From the NCBI GenBank assembly GCA_002284615.2, contig MU069849.1:85489-141352 (forward strand): a stretch of 55,864 nucleotides of DNA, read 5' to 3'. Under the pieces are notes generated by a model. It saw only the letters and a list, made by a program, of their open reading frames with translations, was not told the DNA's origin and made no database searches. This document shows, piece after piece, positions 35,001-44,890 of the stretch (within the stretch, counting starts at the first letter, position 1; the number at the start of each line of letters is the position of its first letter). The translations under genes were made by a program, and so were the position numbers. The DNA is from Dunaliella salina. Taxonomy: Eukaryota; Chlorophyta; Chlorophyceae; Chlamydomonadales; Dunaliellaceae.

Positions 35001-38000
35001 GTGTAGTATGGTACAATGTACACGTTTAATTGTCTGGTCTCAAGGCCTCAAGCCTTTCAGGTACAATTGATGAGCGGAGAACAATGCAAAGGTCATATGC
35101 AAATGTCATTCAGGCAGGCCTTCAAGAGAGCACAAATCTAGCTGTTCGTTATTCTCTTTCTACAGGACCCCAACGTCAACAGCCTTGAAGACTTACCTCT
35201 GAAGGAGGGGACAGAATTTGGACCTGCTGGTCTGACACCTGAAGCTGAGGTTTGTAATTTTTCAAAGCACAAGCTGGTCTGTCATGCTAACCTTTTTTTT
35301 GTCTGCAAAGCATGTTTTTTGTTTACATGTTGCAAGCACAATCTGGTCCATCTTGTCATTCACTGAGGCCAGTGACTGCGACAGGATTGCTATGGTCCAA
35401 ACCACACTGAAGCAACAGAGATCAGGTTGCTTCATTTAGTGATAAACAGTGCGCCTTCCCAGTGCTGAATGAGGGGTGGAGTATGCTTTGGCATCTTGCA
35501 GTTACATGAGTTGCAGGCATTGCCTACTGTGCTCGTTGCTTTGCTGTCGTGCTTCAACTGTTTGGGGCCTTGCACTTGAATGGACAACAGACATGCACGG
35601 GATGGCCTACCTGGGCCTTTCCTGTGCTGCATGAGTTGAGGGCAACAAATTGAAGGAAAAGTAAAAAAAGAAAAGCCTTTTTATGCCTGAGGCCACGTGC
35701 ATGAAGGGAAGGTCCCCTAACCAACAAGCTAGCAAGCTAGCAGTGGCCTCACCAGAAGCAAATTTACATTCCACGTTTGGCTGTCCTTATGATTCATTGG
35801 ACCTGAATTCTGTACACAGGAAATCACTGAAGACATCCTGGTCAACATCGTAAATGCTGAGCCTCTGTTCAATGAATCAGCTGCTCGAACGGTCAATGCC
35901 AATCCAAGTACCGGTGGCACATTTGCAGGTGGGTGCAGTAGCAGAGATCAAAGGAAAGACGAATAATGGAAAAGAGAAGCATGACAAAATGTAGGCAGAC
36001 TGTTGGCCAAAAAATGCATTGGCAAAAGAAAAAAAAAAACAGGGCCCATGCTACCGTGCAATTCAACGAACCAGCAGACTCAAAAAATTGTCCAAGTGCA
36101 GAACGGAATGTCCAGCAGTGAGCAAAAGCAGAGGGGATCCTGAGAAGAAATAGAACTTTGCGCAGGCCAAAGGGAGATGATATGAGAGCTATCCTTCAGG
36201 AGGGAAAGAAAACTACAGGGAGAGTCTGCCAGCCTACTAAAGGTTAAGCCGCACATCATGGTTCCAGCAGAGCTAATCCCCAAAATCCCCTTCATGTCAG
36301 ACTTGCGGGACCAGGACCATGTTTTCTCAATTATTCATTGGGCCCGATGACAATGAATGCTGACTACATTTTGGAGTCCAGGCATTTGATCTGCAATGTG
36401 CATGCAGGAACAATCCCCAAAGGAAGTGCCCAGCTCGATGGGGAGCCTGTGTTGAACCAGAATGCAAGTGTTGTTGATGCCAGAGATCGTGTGCTGGGCA
36501 GTGCTTGGAAAGTACCGGAGCCGCGGAAGGCCATGACCTTCTATGGCACACCAAGTAAGCATTTGGTCTGCTGAGCCTGAGACTGTCGCACATATCCTGT
36601 GATTCACCCTGTGAACACTGTCATCAGGGCACTGCTACCTGGACACTGTCATCATCTCAACAATCTCCTCTGAACACTGTTGTCTGACATGATGTGCTGA
36701 GCTCCTTGGATGAAGAACCTCCTTGTGTGAGCAGTTTGTTGCACGCGTCTGTGCCCTATTGGTGTTCCTCAGAAGGTGTATGAAGGGGAGAAATCAAGCC
36801 AGAGCCATCTATTGGTCCAATTTACTCACTGTTCGAAATGGATTGCTTTAATGAAGAGCAGAGAGAATGTGCAAACAGAAAAGGCTGCATGCATCAGGGA
36901 GAGGTTCCTTTGAATAGCAAGCAAGCAAATCGTATGACTTTAAGCTTGCTGCTGTAGCTGACCTGCAAACGCTCCTGCCATTCCTGCAGCATCTGCTGGC
37001 CCATACATTGACATCTCACGCGTTGGTGTTGCCACCATTGCCAAGAATGCCACAGTGGAGGCCAGAGATGCCTACCTTGCTCAACCATCAGGAATGCGCG
37101 ACTCAATCCGTGACATTCCTTATGACCAGGTAGGTGGAGGATGAACTGTACAGTTGTAGCAGGGAATTTTGCTTCTGGTTTGGATATGGGCTGCGCAACT
37201 CAATCCGTGACATTCCTTATGACCAGGTAGGTGGAGGATGAACTGTACAGTTGTAGCAGGGAATTTTGCTTCTGGTTTGGACATTGGCTAAATTTGTACC
37301 AAAAAAGAATTCCAGTTGTCTTGTCAATTAGGCAGGCCATGCTCGCCACCAATCTGAAACCAAGGGACGAGTGTGGCTGAAATGCTATATCCTCGCACGC
37401 ACGAGGATGGACCATAAGCATTCTTGGGTTTTGGTAGTGCTGTCAGATTGCTACACAGAAAGCTCATACACAAGAACTTTCAAGTACTTCATGAGCATGA
37501 TTTGCCTGTTTTGGTGTGAGGCTCTATGCTAGCAGACTGACCACCTCTGTCTTGCCTCCCACACTTCGTCCTCTCATGCAGTATGAGGTGGCCATACCAG
37601 TCACAACCATGCATGAGTGCATGCTGGGTGTGATGAACATGGTGTATGGCAACGATTTGGACTCAGAGGACTTTGCACAGAGGTACATGCTGCACAAAAG
37701 ATGTTACTATAGTATGAACACCAGTTTAGGCCCAACTTTCCTTTTTGATGCTACATTTCAAGTTTTCCATGCTTGCTTCATTTGTTTGTGATAAATGTTG
37801 CACAAGCTTATGTTCATTGGTTTGAAAAGTGGCCATAGCCCTGGTATAGCTCGGTTATGTAGGCTAGCATGTTCATGCAAGGGAGCCCTAATTTGCAGAT
37901 TCTAGCAGCCAAAAGAATGTCCTGATTCTCTCCTTTACAGGTCGAAGGACAAAGGCTTCCGCACAGCACCACTCATCCGTTTCATTGGCAAAGAGGATGG

Positions 38001-39467
38001 ACTGATTTCCTACACATGTGAGATCATCATGACGTGCATGCTCTGTATGATATGAAGTCCAGAAAATGTTATTAAGGCTTTGAAAAGGGATTTCATGCAC
38101 ATGACTTGAAGGCTTACCACGTATGCCTTGTGCGTAGATGCAAGGAAAGGAGGTTCTTTGAGTACTAGCTGAAGAGGTTTTTTGTTGCTGAAGCTCTTGG
38201 GTATGATTTTGACCTCCATTAGATTCAAAGCCATTGCGCTGCTTGATTCAACAATTCCACGCTTATTTACACCTGAGCCTCAGATCCCTCACATTAATGC
38301 ACACAGATGATGGACCCCGCATGTACATCAACATCGAGGATTATCTGTACTACAACAAGGGGCGCCAGCGCAATGAGCGCTTCTATGAAGTTATGGGATA
38401 TCTGAGGTAATACTACCTATCTGCTCCCTTGTCATGAATTGAGGAGGAGCAGGTGTTCATCACGGCTGCTCGCGATACAGCCCCAATAATTGTTGAATAA
38501 TGACCAGATCCAGTAGCCATCACAGTGTTTTGAGAGGGGCTTTGCCAGAAAGATATCTGCAGAATTTGCTGGTATGTCCTATTCTGACCCGTTGTTACTT
38601 TCCAAAAAGCCTTTTTCCCTAGTAGAAGCAAAACTAACGGCATGCTTCATAAAGCTGGCGTTGCTTGGTATATTTTGATGCATGCATGGCAGCGTGCAAG
38701 GAAGCTTACAATGTCTACAAATTGCTTTGCAGGTCCAGCCCTGCATGCGGCTCTGGTGGCGTGGATGGTAAAGGTGGGGGACGCCTTCACTTTGGCAAGG
38801 CAGGATGGCCGGAGAAGGGCTGCTGGCGTGGTGATCTGGAGTTCCCAGAGAAACCTGAGGTGGGTGGTGAAGTGAAGAGTGCACATGTCTTTCACGCAGT
38901 CCAAGCAAGCTCTTCATCTGGAAGCGGAGCCTTTCACGAAGCTGCCTGGAAAGCACTTGACAGTATTGACCTTGATGCAAGTCCTGTACAAGAACCAAAC
39001 TAATGCCTAATGACAAAACAGTGTGAACCAGGACTCTGAATGCCAGCTTGCTAGTTAGTCAAAATTTCCCTAACAAAAGTGGATTCTGGCCCATGTTAAC
39101 TTTTTTCTTTTCTGAATGCATGCTTGCCTTCTATCTTGCAGGGAGGCTGGTGCAGCTTTGCGTGTGCTGTCCACCAGATGGACCCCCTGGACAAGTTCAG
39201 AGACAGCGCAGATGATCGCTGGAATTTTGATGGGATTGATTTTGACGGCTGCTGCGGGGCACAGGGATTTCTGAGAGAAAAGCCTGGTTGTGAATGCAGG
39301 TGAGGCCACTGCTAGCTTGCTAGCTTGCTAGCTTGTTAGTTAGGGGACCTCCCCTTAAAGCACGCGGCCTCCGGCTTGCCTACACTTTTCTTTTCTTTGA
39401 ATGCAGGGTGCAGCCAAAGAGAGACCCAGCTACATGCCCACCATCACCTTACTACACAGATCGTTGA
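27406..39467 (+). CDS. FAD-linked sugar-lactone oxidase (gulono/arabinonolactone oxidase-like), 18 exons
   Basis: Exons: 27406-27591, 27901-28024, 28249-28412, 28960-29070, 30555-30650, 32854-33037, 33937-34043, 34827-34946, 35166-35249, 35820-35928, 36408-36554, 36990-37129, 37582-37682, 37941-38017, 38307-38406, 38733-38859, 39142-39299, 39407-39467. All introns are GT-AG, all phases agree, and there is no internal stop: 731 residues. Exon 1 carries a hydrophobic segment (SSLVILVFALAAVL, about residues 36-49), a likely signal anchor; Met7 is an alternative start. The PCMH FAD domain follows: VRIVRPRSFQDVQEAV, GHSWN (its His is the usual covalent flavin site of the family), AVWVDGGVMT, GAFPWF to ATASHGSSLTYNS, and NMGQLGIVTRIKF. 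The ALO domain includes GRLHFGKAGWP, equivalent to the HWGK motif. The C-terminus is Cys-rich (DGCCGAQGF, PGCECR). The family oxidises aldonolactones to ascorbate or erythroascorbate; the substrate here is unproven. Exon 1 is the least certain part. Confidence 0.88.
27734..27793. repeat. (CA)n microsatellite in oxidase intron 1
   Basis: About 30 CA units just upstream of the exon 2 acceptor (27900). Confidence 0.97.
28473..28645 (+). mobile_element. Type-A tail with internally triplicated module, in oxidase intron 3
   Basis: Starts at GGTGAGGCCACTGCTTCC. The module GGTGAGGC(C/T)ACTGCTTCC with CTTGCT is present four times in tandem before the normal CTTCCCTTAATGCACGCGG and CTTGCATAGACTTTTC end. 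It lies in sense orientation. Confidence 0.88.
28772..28915 (-). mobile_element. Type-A 3' end insertion in oxidase intron 3
   Basis: Reverse-oriented AGAAAAGTCTATGCAGGCC, GAGGCCACATGCAT, CCCTCAAACGC, GAGAGCCAGG and GAGGATCTGGAGG. Truncated near the end of the element's coding region. Confidence 0.8.
29450..30412 (-). mobile_element. Retroelement copy B2 (CCHC remnant, RLE, type-B tail) in oxidase intron 4
   Basis: Antisense to the oxidase gene. On the - strand: CCHC region remnant (GCQNHIISNMESEHHNIAG), then SNRTLPAYFFPR-like sequence with frameshifts, SNSVSPIHSQHALRRSS, ERRVHLIEIKLCEDTRPEHQ (the endonuclease E-x-K is kept), and GVGGTIYTEHTLKQFKQLGL. The tail carries TAAGGAAAAGGAGACACA (reverse) and the GTAGGCAGAGAGACTC signature, ending in an A run on the + strand at 29450-29458. 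It is 5'-truncated near 30412. Confidence 0.85.
30453..30609 (+). repeat. Tandem duplication across the exon 5 acceptor
   Basis: TCACTCCGATCTTGCCTCAC-AACAG plus the first 50 nt of exon 5 (CCCTTGGTTTGTT, CCAGTCTCTGGC) occur at 30453-30530 and again at 30531-30609. Only the second copy leads into the full exon and its donor. The first copy reads PWFVDQSL and the working copy reads PWFVYQSL. Confidence 0.88.
31105..31160 (-). mobile_element. Degenerate type-A tail in oxidase intron 5
   Basis: GGAAAAAGCCTACGCAAATC, GCGTGCATTAAGGAAAGG. Short and diverged. Confidence 0.55.
31165..32480. repeat. Diverged CTGAATCAGA-type repeat domain with TG tract and assembly gap
   Basis: The motif GGGTCTGAATCAGAG and variants recur more than fifteen times across intron 5. 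A roughly 55-bp segment (GAGACATTCAGTGACTGAAC, AGTCAGGGATGG) is present on both sides of the TG tract, at about 31532-31586 and 32220-32275. The TG microsatellite runs from 31655 to 32064 with an assembly gap at 31769-32031. Confidence 0.8.
32635..32700 (+). other. Pol III-promoter-like A and B boxes (weak)
   Basis: TGGTTGAGTGG (about 32638) fits an A box and GTTCGATTCC (about 32683) fits a B box at tRNA-like spacing. The flanks do not fold into a tRNA, because the T-stem and acceptor stem are not complementary. At most a tRNA relic. Confidence 0.25.
33060..33168 (-). mobile_element. Tail-only type-B insertion in oxidase intron 6
   Basis: Reverse-oriented: AAAATGAAAATGAAAACTGC, AGAGGCAGAGGAACTCTCCC, TACATCAATTAAAGAAGAGG and AGACACAGTGGCTCAGAAG. 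Confidence 0.85.
35655..35757 (-). mobile_element. Tail-only type-A insertion in oxidase intron 9
   Basis: Reverse-oriented: AAAAGAAAAGCC, GAGGCCACGTGCATGAAGGG, an AGCAAGCT tandem and CAGTGGCCTCACCAGAAG. Confidence 0.88.
36862..36915 (-). mobile_element. Degenerate type-A tail in oxidase intron 11
   Basis: GAAAAGGCTGCATGCATCAG, GGAGAGGTTCC. Much diverged. Confidence 0.45.
37101..37291 (+). repeat. 97-bp tandem duplication across the exon 12 donor
   Basis: ACTCAATCCGTGACATTCC, TTATGACCAG|GTAGGTGGAG and about 60 further intron bases are present at 37101 and again at 37198 with almost no differences. The exon 3' end and donor are therefore doubled. The reading frame is kept if the first donor is used. 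Confidence 0.95.
39300..39406 (+). mobile_element. Retroelement-tail intron (intron 17 of the oxidase gene)
   Basis: The 107-bp intron is a type-A tail in sense orientation (TGAGGCCACTGCTAGCTTGC, CCCCTTAAAGCACGCGGCC, CTTGCCTACACTTTTC). The insertion is flanked by a perfect 10-bp duplication, TGAATGCAGG at 39291-39300 and 39398-39407. Donor: the last G of the first duplication plus TGAGG from the element. Acceptor: TGCAG inside the second duplication, preceded by the element's CTTTTCTTTTCTTT tract. Splicing leaves a single duplication copy and continues CECR|VQPKRDPATC to a stop at 39467. Confidence 0.9.
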
Positions 39468-39583
39468 CCATCGTGCATGTACAATTGTCTGTTGACCGTT
39501 GTCAGGCATTTCCGCTGTGTATAAGGAAGCTAGAAGGATGTGGAAGGTGTAATTGATTGATGCAATATGAGAGAGAATTGCAT

Positions 39584-39588
<5 letters not shown>

Positions 39589-39616
<28 letters not shown>
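39589..39616. repeat. (GA)n microsatellite
   Basis: About 14 GA units downstream of the oxidase stop codon, probably in the 3' UTR or flank. Confidence 0.9.
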
Positions 39617-39618
<2 letters not shown>

Positions 39619-40550
39619 GAGGGGCTTGCTGACTGGAAGAAGAGAAACCTGTGCTTGGTGGGGGGAGCAAGCAACGATTCTGAGGGACTGTGAATCGTTT
39701 GCACTTTCATGCACTTGGACATCCCAGTCAATCATGCATTTTGTCTCAAAATGCTTGCATTTGCTGTAGATTTGCCAGGCCGTACAATAATTGGGACAAG
39801 ACGAGGAGGTACCATGTTTCCTCGGGACGTGCATCATATTATATTTATGCTGTTAAACAAACACAGCCATATTTAATTTGCATGAGGATGCTGCTACTGA
39901 TTATGCTATTTGCTTTGCCTGGATTCTACCTTTGCGGTTCTCCTATTGTGGCAGCTCATATTGAGCAAGCATTGGATTCAATACGTGCAAAGTGTTGTCA
40001 GACTCTTTGAAGTTTACTGAGCTTGACGTGAGAAAATGTTCCAGGTGCAAAAATCCACTAAGCTTTACAATTGATGCACTCCTTTTCTGTTGGGACTACG
40101 GGCGCAAGTTTTGATTAAAATCCCTTAAAGCATCGGGAAGCGCATTTCTAATGCATATAATTGAAGTACTTCAGCAACTCGTTGGTCTCCAACCTCCCTC
40201 AAAGAAACTACAGAAAAAGAGGAGCCCCCTACCCCTTTCTTCTTTCCCATTCTGGTAAGGGGACTCACAGCTCGGTTGAGCTAGCGTGCATTCTTTTCCT
40301 GAAATTGTGTAGGGAGCATTTCCTCCTATGCCTGCGCAATTCTTCTTTTCTTTTTTCTTTCTTCACAGAGTAAAAATAAGAAAGTGTATGCTGGTCTTGA
40401 CCACGTGGAGACCACTCTCGCAGGTACTAATATACTGCTTGCACTTAAAGCTTTTTTGCCCTTGCCAGTGAGAGTTGCATTGGATTGTGTACATGCAGAC
40501 TTTCCCCACTTTGTTTGCCCTTTGGTGTGGTCTACTCTGCTCTTAAGAAA
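39617..40550. other. 3' flank of the oxidase gene, nothing recognised
   Basis: Only short open frames. AT-rich segments near 39835-39860 could include the polyadenylation region, but no signal is certain. Confidence 0.35.
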
Positions 40551-40552
40551 AG

Positions 40553-40626
40553 TAAAGGACAGGAAAAAAAGAAAATATCTAGGCAGTGAACATACACCCC
40601 ACATCAAATGAGGAGAGGATACCTAG
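40553..40626 (-). mobile_element. Degenerate type-B tail
   Basis: AGGAAAAAAAGAAAATATCT, AGGCAGTGAACATACACCCC, ACATCAAATGAGGAGAGG resembles the B tail in reverse at lower identity. Confidence 0.5.
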
Positions 40627-42410
40627 GGTTGAGGTACTGTGTCCACAAAAAGTCAGATGGCGTCAGTTGTGCTCCTAGCAGTAACACGCACCTGATCTTG
40701 CTGATAAACACGAAAGAAGTCTAATTGAGATCAAGAGAGAGAGAGAGAGGGAGGGACTGTTTCTCTTAAAAAGGCTACGCAAGCCAAAGGCCGTGTGCAT
40801 TAAGGGAAGGACTTCTCGCTGGAGAGCTAGAGGGCTCACCAGAAGGCCCTCAAAACCTACACTTGACGCAGCTAGGCTAGGAGAGAGCCAGAAACAGATC
40901 TAATGGGGATCTGGAGGGTTGCTGCTCGCCATGCCTCTTGACGCCCGGACTCTCCTGCTCCCGTCCTCCGCCGCCGCGCGCCTAGCAAACCCCCTCCCAG
41001 AAGCCCCCTGATAGCAAAGAGCGTCTTTTTGATAGTGGTTAATCTTTGGATGGCATGGTCCATCAAGTTTGGCTGCTAGTGATTTGGCTTTTCGTTTGGT
41101 CAGGCCCAGATTTATAAGGGGTGTAATTGTATGCTCATTGTAAATGGTGCCGGCCACACCAATTAAGATGATGTGTAGAGTCACTTTGTTCTTCCTGTTT
41201 GGATTTCTGGAGCTGCGGGTTTTAAGTCTGGTTATGGTGTGAATGTTGGGTCACTGCACGTTCTAGAGTGATGGAGGGGCTTCTGTCAGGACAGAATTAT
41301 AGTTCAACAAGATGTGTGTCCCAGTCCTGAGGAGGGACCTTGGAAGGATCAAGGTGAGTTTCTCTGCCTGGAAGAGGGTGCACAGAGATAGCATCAGGGC
41401 GGGTTAAGTGCCGGGCATGAGAGCCAGCACCATTGGGAAAACCCAGTCTGGAATAGCTCTTGATATGTTTTCAGGGACTTGCATGCCCTGATCCAGGAGT
41501 CTCTCGTTACTGCAGCCATCCATGCCAATAAGGGATGCGCCATAACGGCCTTTACTGAGGGCTTTTACACAAAGACTTGGGACTGCATTGTGTCTGTCGG
41601 TGTGCATCCCGCTCATTGTTGATTTTGTACACCTGGGGAGTGTGTGGTCAATATGGTCCATATTATCACGTAGTGGGCATTTTCCAGAACTGGAAAAGTT
41701 GAATTTGAAGGTATGACTCTGATTGTACAGTGTATCTATACGTCACTCCATTAAATTTATTTGCTGTTTAAGGGTAATCCTTGGATAATTCATTATATTT
41801 TTTTGCTGTTTAAAGGTAATCCTTGGATTCCTCCAGAAGGAATTGCTGACCTCTCTGTTTGCAAATTGAGAGGTTGGGCTGCAAGATACAGTGTTTGCAA
41901 GAGTGGCTGGTGGTATGGCATCATTTTCTGTCAGTTTCTGCCATCTCTGGTAGTGGTAGCAAGAGATGTTAGCAGAGCCAAGCTTGTGCTTCTTATGCAT
42001 GTATGCTTTAAGTTCCTCCTTCAGGTCGGTGAGGTAGTGCATCGGGAAAGCATTGGAGCGGTGTATACCATCAACTCGTGAGGAAGAGGTCTTCAATGAA
42101 AGCCAGTAAAAATTGTGGAATGGGTCCCTGGCATCTGGAAATGTAATGTCTATGGTGTCTGAGAGGGCTGCGGTGCAAGTATAAGCATCAGCCCCCTCAT
42201 TTCCTACACTGCCAGAGTGGGCTTTGACTCTGTAGAAATGGATAGGGTGAGGGGAGTGTTCTAATATGGTTGATATTGCATGAATGAGCTCTGCATGTAG
42301 GTGATTCCTCATGTGTACCGGATTCAGAGTTTGTTTAGAAATCTGGGAATGGCAGGATGCACTATCAGTGGAAGTGTTTGTTTGTTTGTGTTGCAGTGCC
42401 ACAAGGATAC

Positions 42411-42490
42411 CCACAAGTTCTTTCCTGAATGCACGCGGTCAGACTTGGACTGCATAGTCTTTTCTTTTCTTTTTCTTTTCCACAACTTCT
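42411..42490 (+). mobile_element. 58-bp tail-only insertion with 11-bp target duplication
   Basis: The insert at 42422-42479 holds only the last part of the type-A tail (TTCCTGAATGCACGCGG, ACTGCATAGTCTTTTC, CTTTT repeats). It is flanked by CCACAAGTTCT (42411-42421) and CCACAACTTCT (42480-42490), 10 of 11 identical. It splits the RNase H remnant of copy A4, on the opposite strand. Confidence 0.9.
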
Positions 42491-42879
42491 GCTCTATTGA
42501 TAGTGTTGGTGGGCTCATGGCCATTGAGTTTTATGTGCAGTTGCAGGTGTTGGGGGGGTGGAGCTGTGTCCCTTCCCTGTTTATGAACACCTGAGCCAGA
42601 AAATGGTGGGGAGTCATCATCTTTGTGTTTAATTACACTGCCGTCAGTATCGGTGGTTTCTCTCCAGTCCTTGATTTTAGGTATGAACCTTTTTTGTAAT
42701 TGTCAGGGATGAAGGCCGTCCTTGCCTGAAGGCACTTGTGTGAACAGCTATGAATTTCAGGGGAAAGTGATTGGATTTTCTGTTTCCAAGTGTTTGATGC
42801 TAGGTGCTGGTGGGCATGCAGTGGCGTTGGGTTCCTAGGATCCAGGGGTAGCCAGTCATCTGGAACATCTTGTTGGAGG

Positions 42880-43420
42880 AGTTCAAACCAACTTTTGTTA
42901 GCGCTATCTAATGCTTCTCTGGCAATTGGATTCCAGACAACGATGAGATGCATAGGATAAGTAGGCAAGGTGGGATTGGGTATGGTATTAAACCAGAGAT
43001 GTGGTGCCTGGAATTGGATGTTTTTGGCAGGGAATTTGGCAAGCTTTTTTGCAAGGTGCGAGTATTGGTTAAGCCAGCTCAAATAAGCGTTACAGCTGAA
43101 GCCTCTCCAGTGGGGCAGGAGCATGAAGGTGGCAACTGGATCTGTGGTTCGGAGGGAGGAGTGCACTGCGTGGCGCAGGAGTTCAAACACTGTTTCATCA
43201 TCATGTGGGGGATGGCAGAAGGTGAAGCCGTTGAAGCGCACAGAGAGGGCGTCTGTGTGCGCTCCAAAGACCTGGCCTTGGCAGCTTGTGCTGAAATATA
43301 TATAGGCGTTGTAGGTCTATATAGGCGTTGTAGGTCTCGCCAAATTCAAGGGGGTTAGAAAACCGTTCTGTTCAGACCATGCACCATTTATGCAGGGCTA
43401 ATTGGATGTGGGGAGGTGTG
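42880..43420 (-). pseudogene. PCIF1-like methyltransferase-fold domain of copy A4
   Basis: Reading on the - strand: a helix HIQLALHKWCMV; FSNPLEFGETYNAY; GQVFGAHTDALSVRFNGFTF, then CHPPHDDE (HPPH at 43203-43214); ATFMLLPHWRG; and PMHLIVVWNPIARE. In PCIF1-family enzymes (cap-adjacent adenosine N6-methyltransferases) the same order is ASPLN, FGS, an F-x-NPPF catalytic motif, a hydrophobic strand ending PxW, and a late VHNTAV strand. The catalytic Asn is His here. Frameshifts break the frame near 43300, so the copy is not functional. Confidence 0.65.
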
Positions 43421-44349
43421 TTCAGCGTGTTAGAAGTGTAAAGCTTTTTGTTCTTGGCAGAAAGATCTTTTTGTTGAGCCTTTTGACGAGAGAGCATTCC
43501 CATAATTTCAGTTGCTGAGTCCTGAACAGGTGGTTGAATGGTGGCATGGATGCCCGCCCTTTTGGCTGTTTTATAGGCTTTGAGCAGGGTCAAGAGCCTG
43601 TCTACAGTCAGCATGCCGATGCACTTGCCATGGGCATTGTAAACGCAGGCGTATTCAGTGGTGGTTACCTCCGACATTTGTGCTGGCATGGCGACCTCAT
43701 CAAACGTATCAGGGTGAAGAGGTTCCTTCATGAGGTCAACACTTCTAATAAAATATCGCAATGTAGAGTCAGATATGATCTGAGAGTTGCCTTTGAAGCA
43801 TTGATTAAAGATTGTTAGGTCTATCTCATCGTCTAAGGGGTCTTCTGTTTGTTCTGGTCTTTCCTCCAAGTCAAAGGCCTGCACATGAGCATCTGAGTCT
43901 GGATGCATTCGAAACAGATCAGCAGTTTCCCAAGAAAAAAAAAAAGAAAAACTATGTAGGCAGAGAAACTCTCCCTACATCAATTAAGGAAGAGGAGACA
44001 CATAGGCTCAAAAAAGAGCCGTGTGCCCCCTCCACCACAAGGTATGAAAAAGAGAATGCTAATGTGGATCCGGAGGGTTACTAGAATCACCTGGTTGTGG
44101 GAAGTATTCTTGTTTTCAATAGCGCGGCGTGTGGTGACTAGTTTGTGGGCATGTTGAACAGAATGGGCATGAAGTTGTTGAGCAAGCTTCGTGGCACGCT
44201 GGTGATCCAATCCTAGTTGTTTGAATTGCTTCAGGGTATGCTCAGTGTAAATAGTTCCACCTAAACCCAGGAGAATAGGGTGAATTGTAACAGCTTTAGC
44301 GTTAATAAGTTTACAAAGGTCTGCATGCTGCTGTTTTGCCGCGTTCAAC

Positions 44350-44890
44350 TGATGTACTGGCCTTGTGTCTCCACAGAACTTGATTTCTATCAGGTGCACA
44401 TGGCGTTCATTTGCATGAAGTTCATGGGGCTGCCTCATGCGGCTAGTTCTGGTGGTCCTCAGTGAGGAACTGCGCAAAGCGTGATGGGAATGGGTAGGAG
44501 AAACACCCTTAGAAGTATGTTTGGCATTGAAAGGGGAGATCAAAACAGCATCTGGTCGACTGGAATTGAGTCTTTTCCTCTCTGGAAGGTTGCGAGGGAA
44601 GAAGTAGGCAGGTAGAGTTCTGTTTGAGGCATGTGTAGGGAGTCGGAGGTTGTGTTGAGCAAGCTTAAAATCGCTTCCTATGTCTGTGTATACTAGGCCT
44701 GCCCCTACAGGGCATTTGCTGAGGGCTTTTGTAATTATTTCCCCTGCAATGTTATGGTGCTCAGTTTCCATGTTAGAGATGATGAGGTTTTGGCAGCCTG
44801 AGAGCACGTGGAGTGCGCTATCCAAGTGATGGCAGCCTGAGAGGGGGCAAGATGGATCAGTTGACCTTTTAAAACGTACTGCATATTTTT
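44350..44890 (-). pseudogene. CCHC knuckle and PD-ExK endonuclease of copy B1
   Basis: Zinc knuckle CPLSGCHHLDSALHVLSGC at about 44872-44795. Then NRTLPAYFFPR, SSRPDAVLISPF (Pro-Asp at about 44555-44550), a basic Arg/Ser/His-rich loop, and RHVHLIEIKFCGDTRP (E-x-K ending at about 44379), followed by a Gln/His helix (HQLNAAKQQHADLCKLI). A CCHC motif followed by a PD-(D/E)xK fold is the arrangement of restriction-like-endonuclease LINEs such as R2. This frame is open for 281 codons (44825-43980) and is the best-preserved part of the element. Confidence 0.82.

Larger units (their letters stand above)
40755..43925 (-). mobile_element. Retroelement copy A4, longest type-A copy (PCIF1-like, RNase H, CCHC, RLE, tail)
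   Basis: On the - strand, in order: N-terminal region and TEYACVYNAHGKCIGML (43908-43372); PCIF1-like domain (about 43420-42880); RNase H with TDGS (about 42645), INRAEV (about 42490) and KAHSGSVGNEGADAY (about 42220); linker AYMHKKHKLGSANI; zinc knuckle with one Cys lost (CPLRDNMDHIDHTLPRC, about 41690-41640); endonuclease region; C-terminus ILIGVAGTIYNEHTITPLIN; stop; and the full type-A 3' UTR to 40755. Frames are broken by frameshifts and a nested insertion at 42422-42479. It may be the downstream half of an element whose upstream half lies at 48040-49127, with copy B1 between. Confidence 0.85.
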
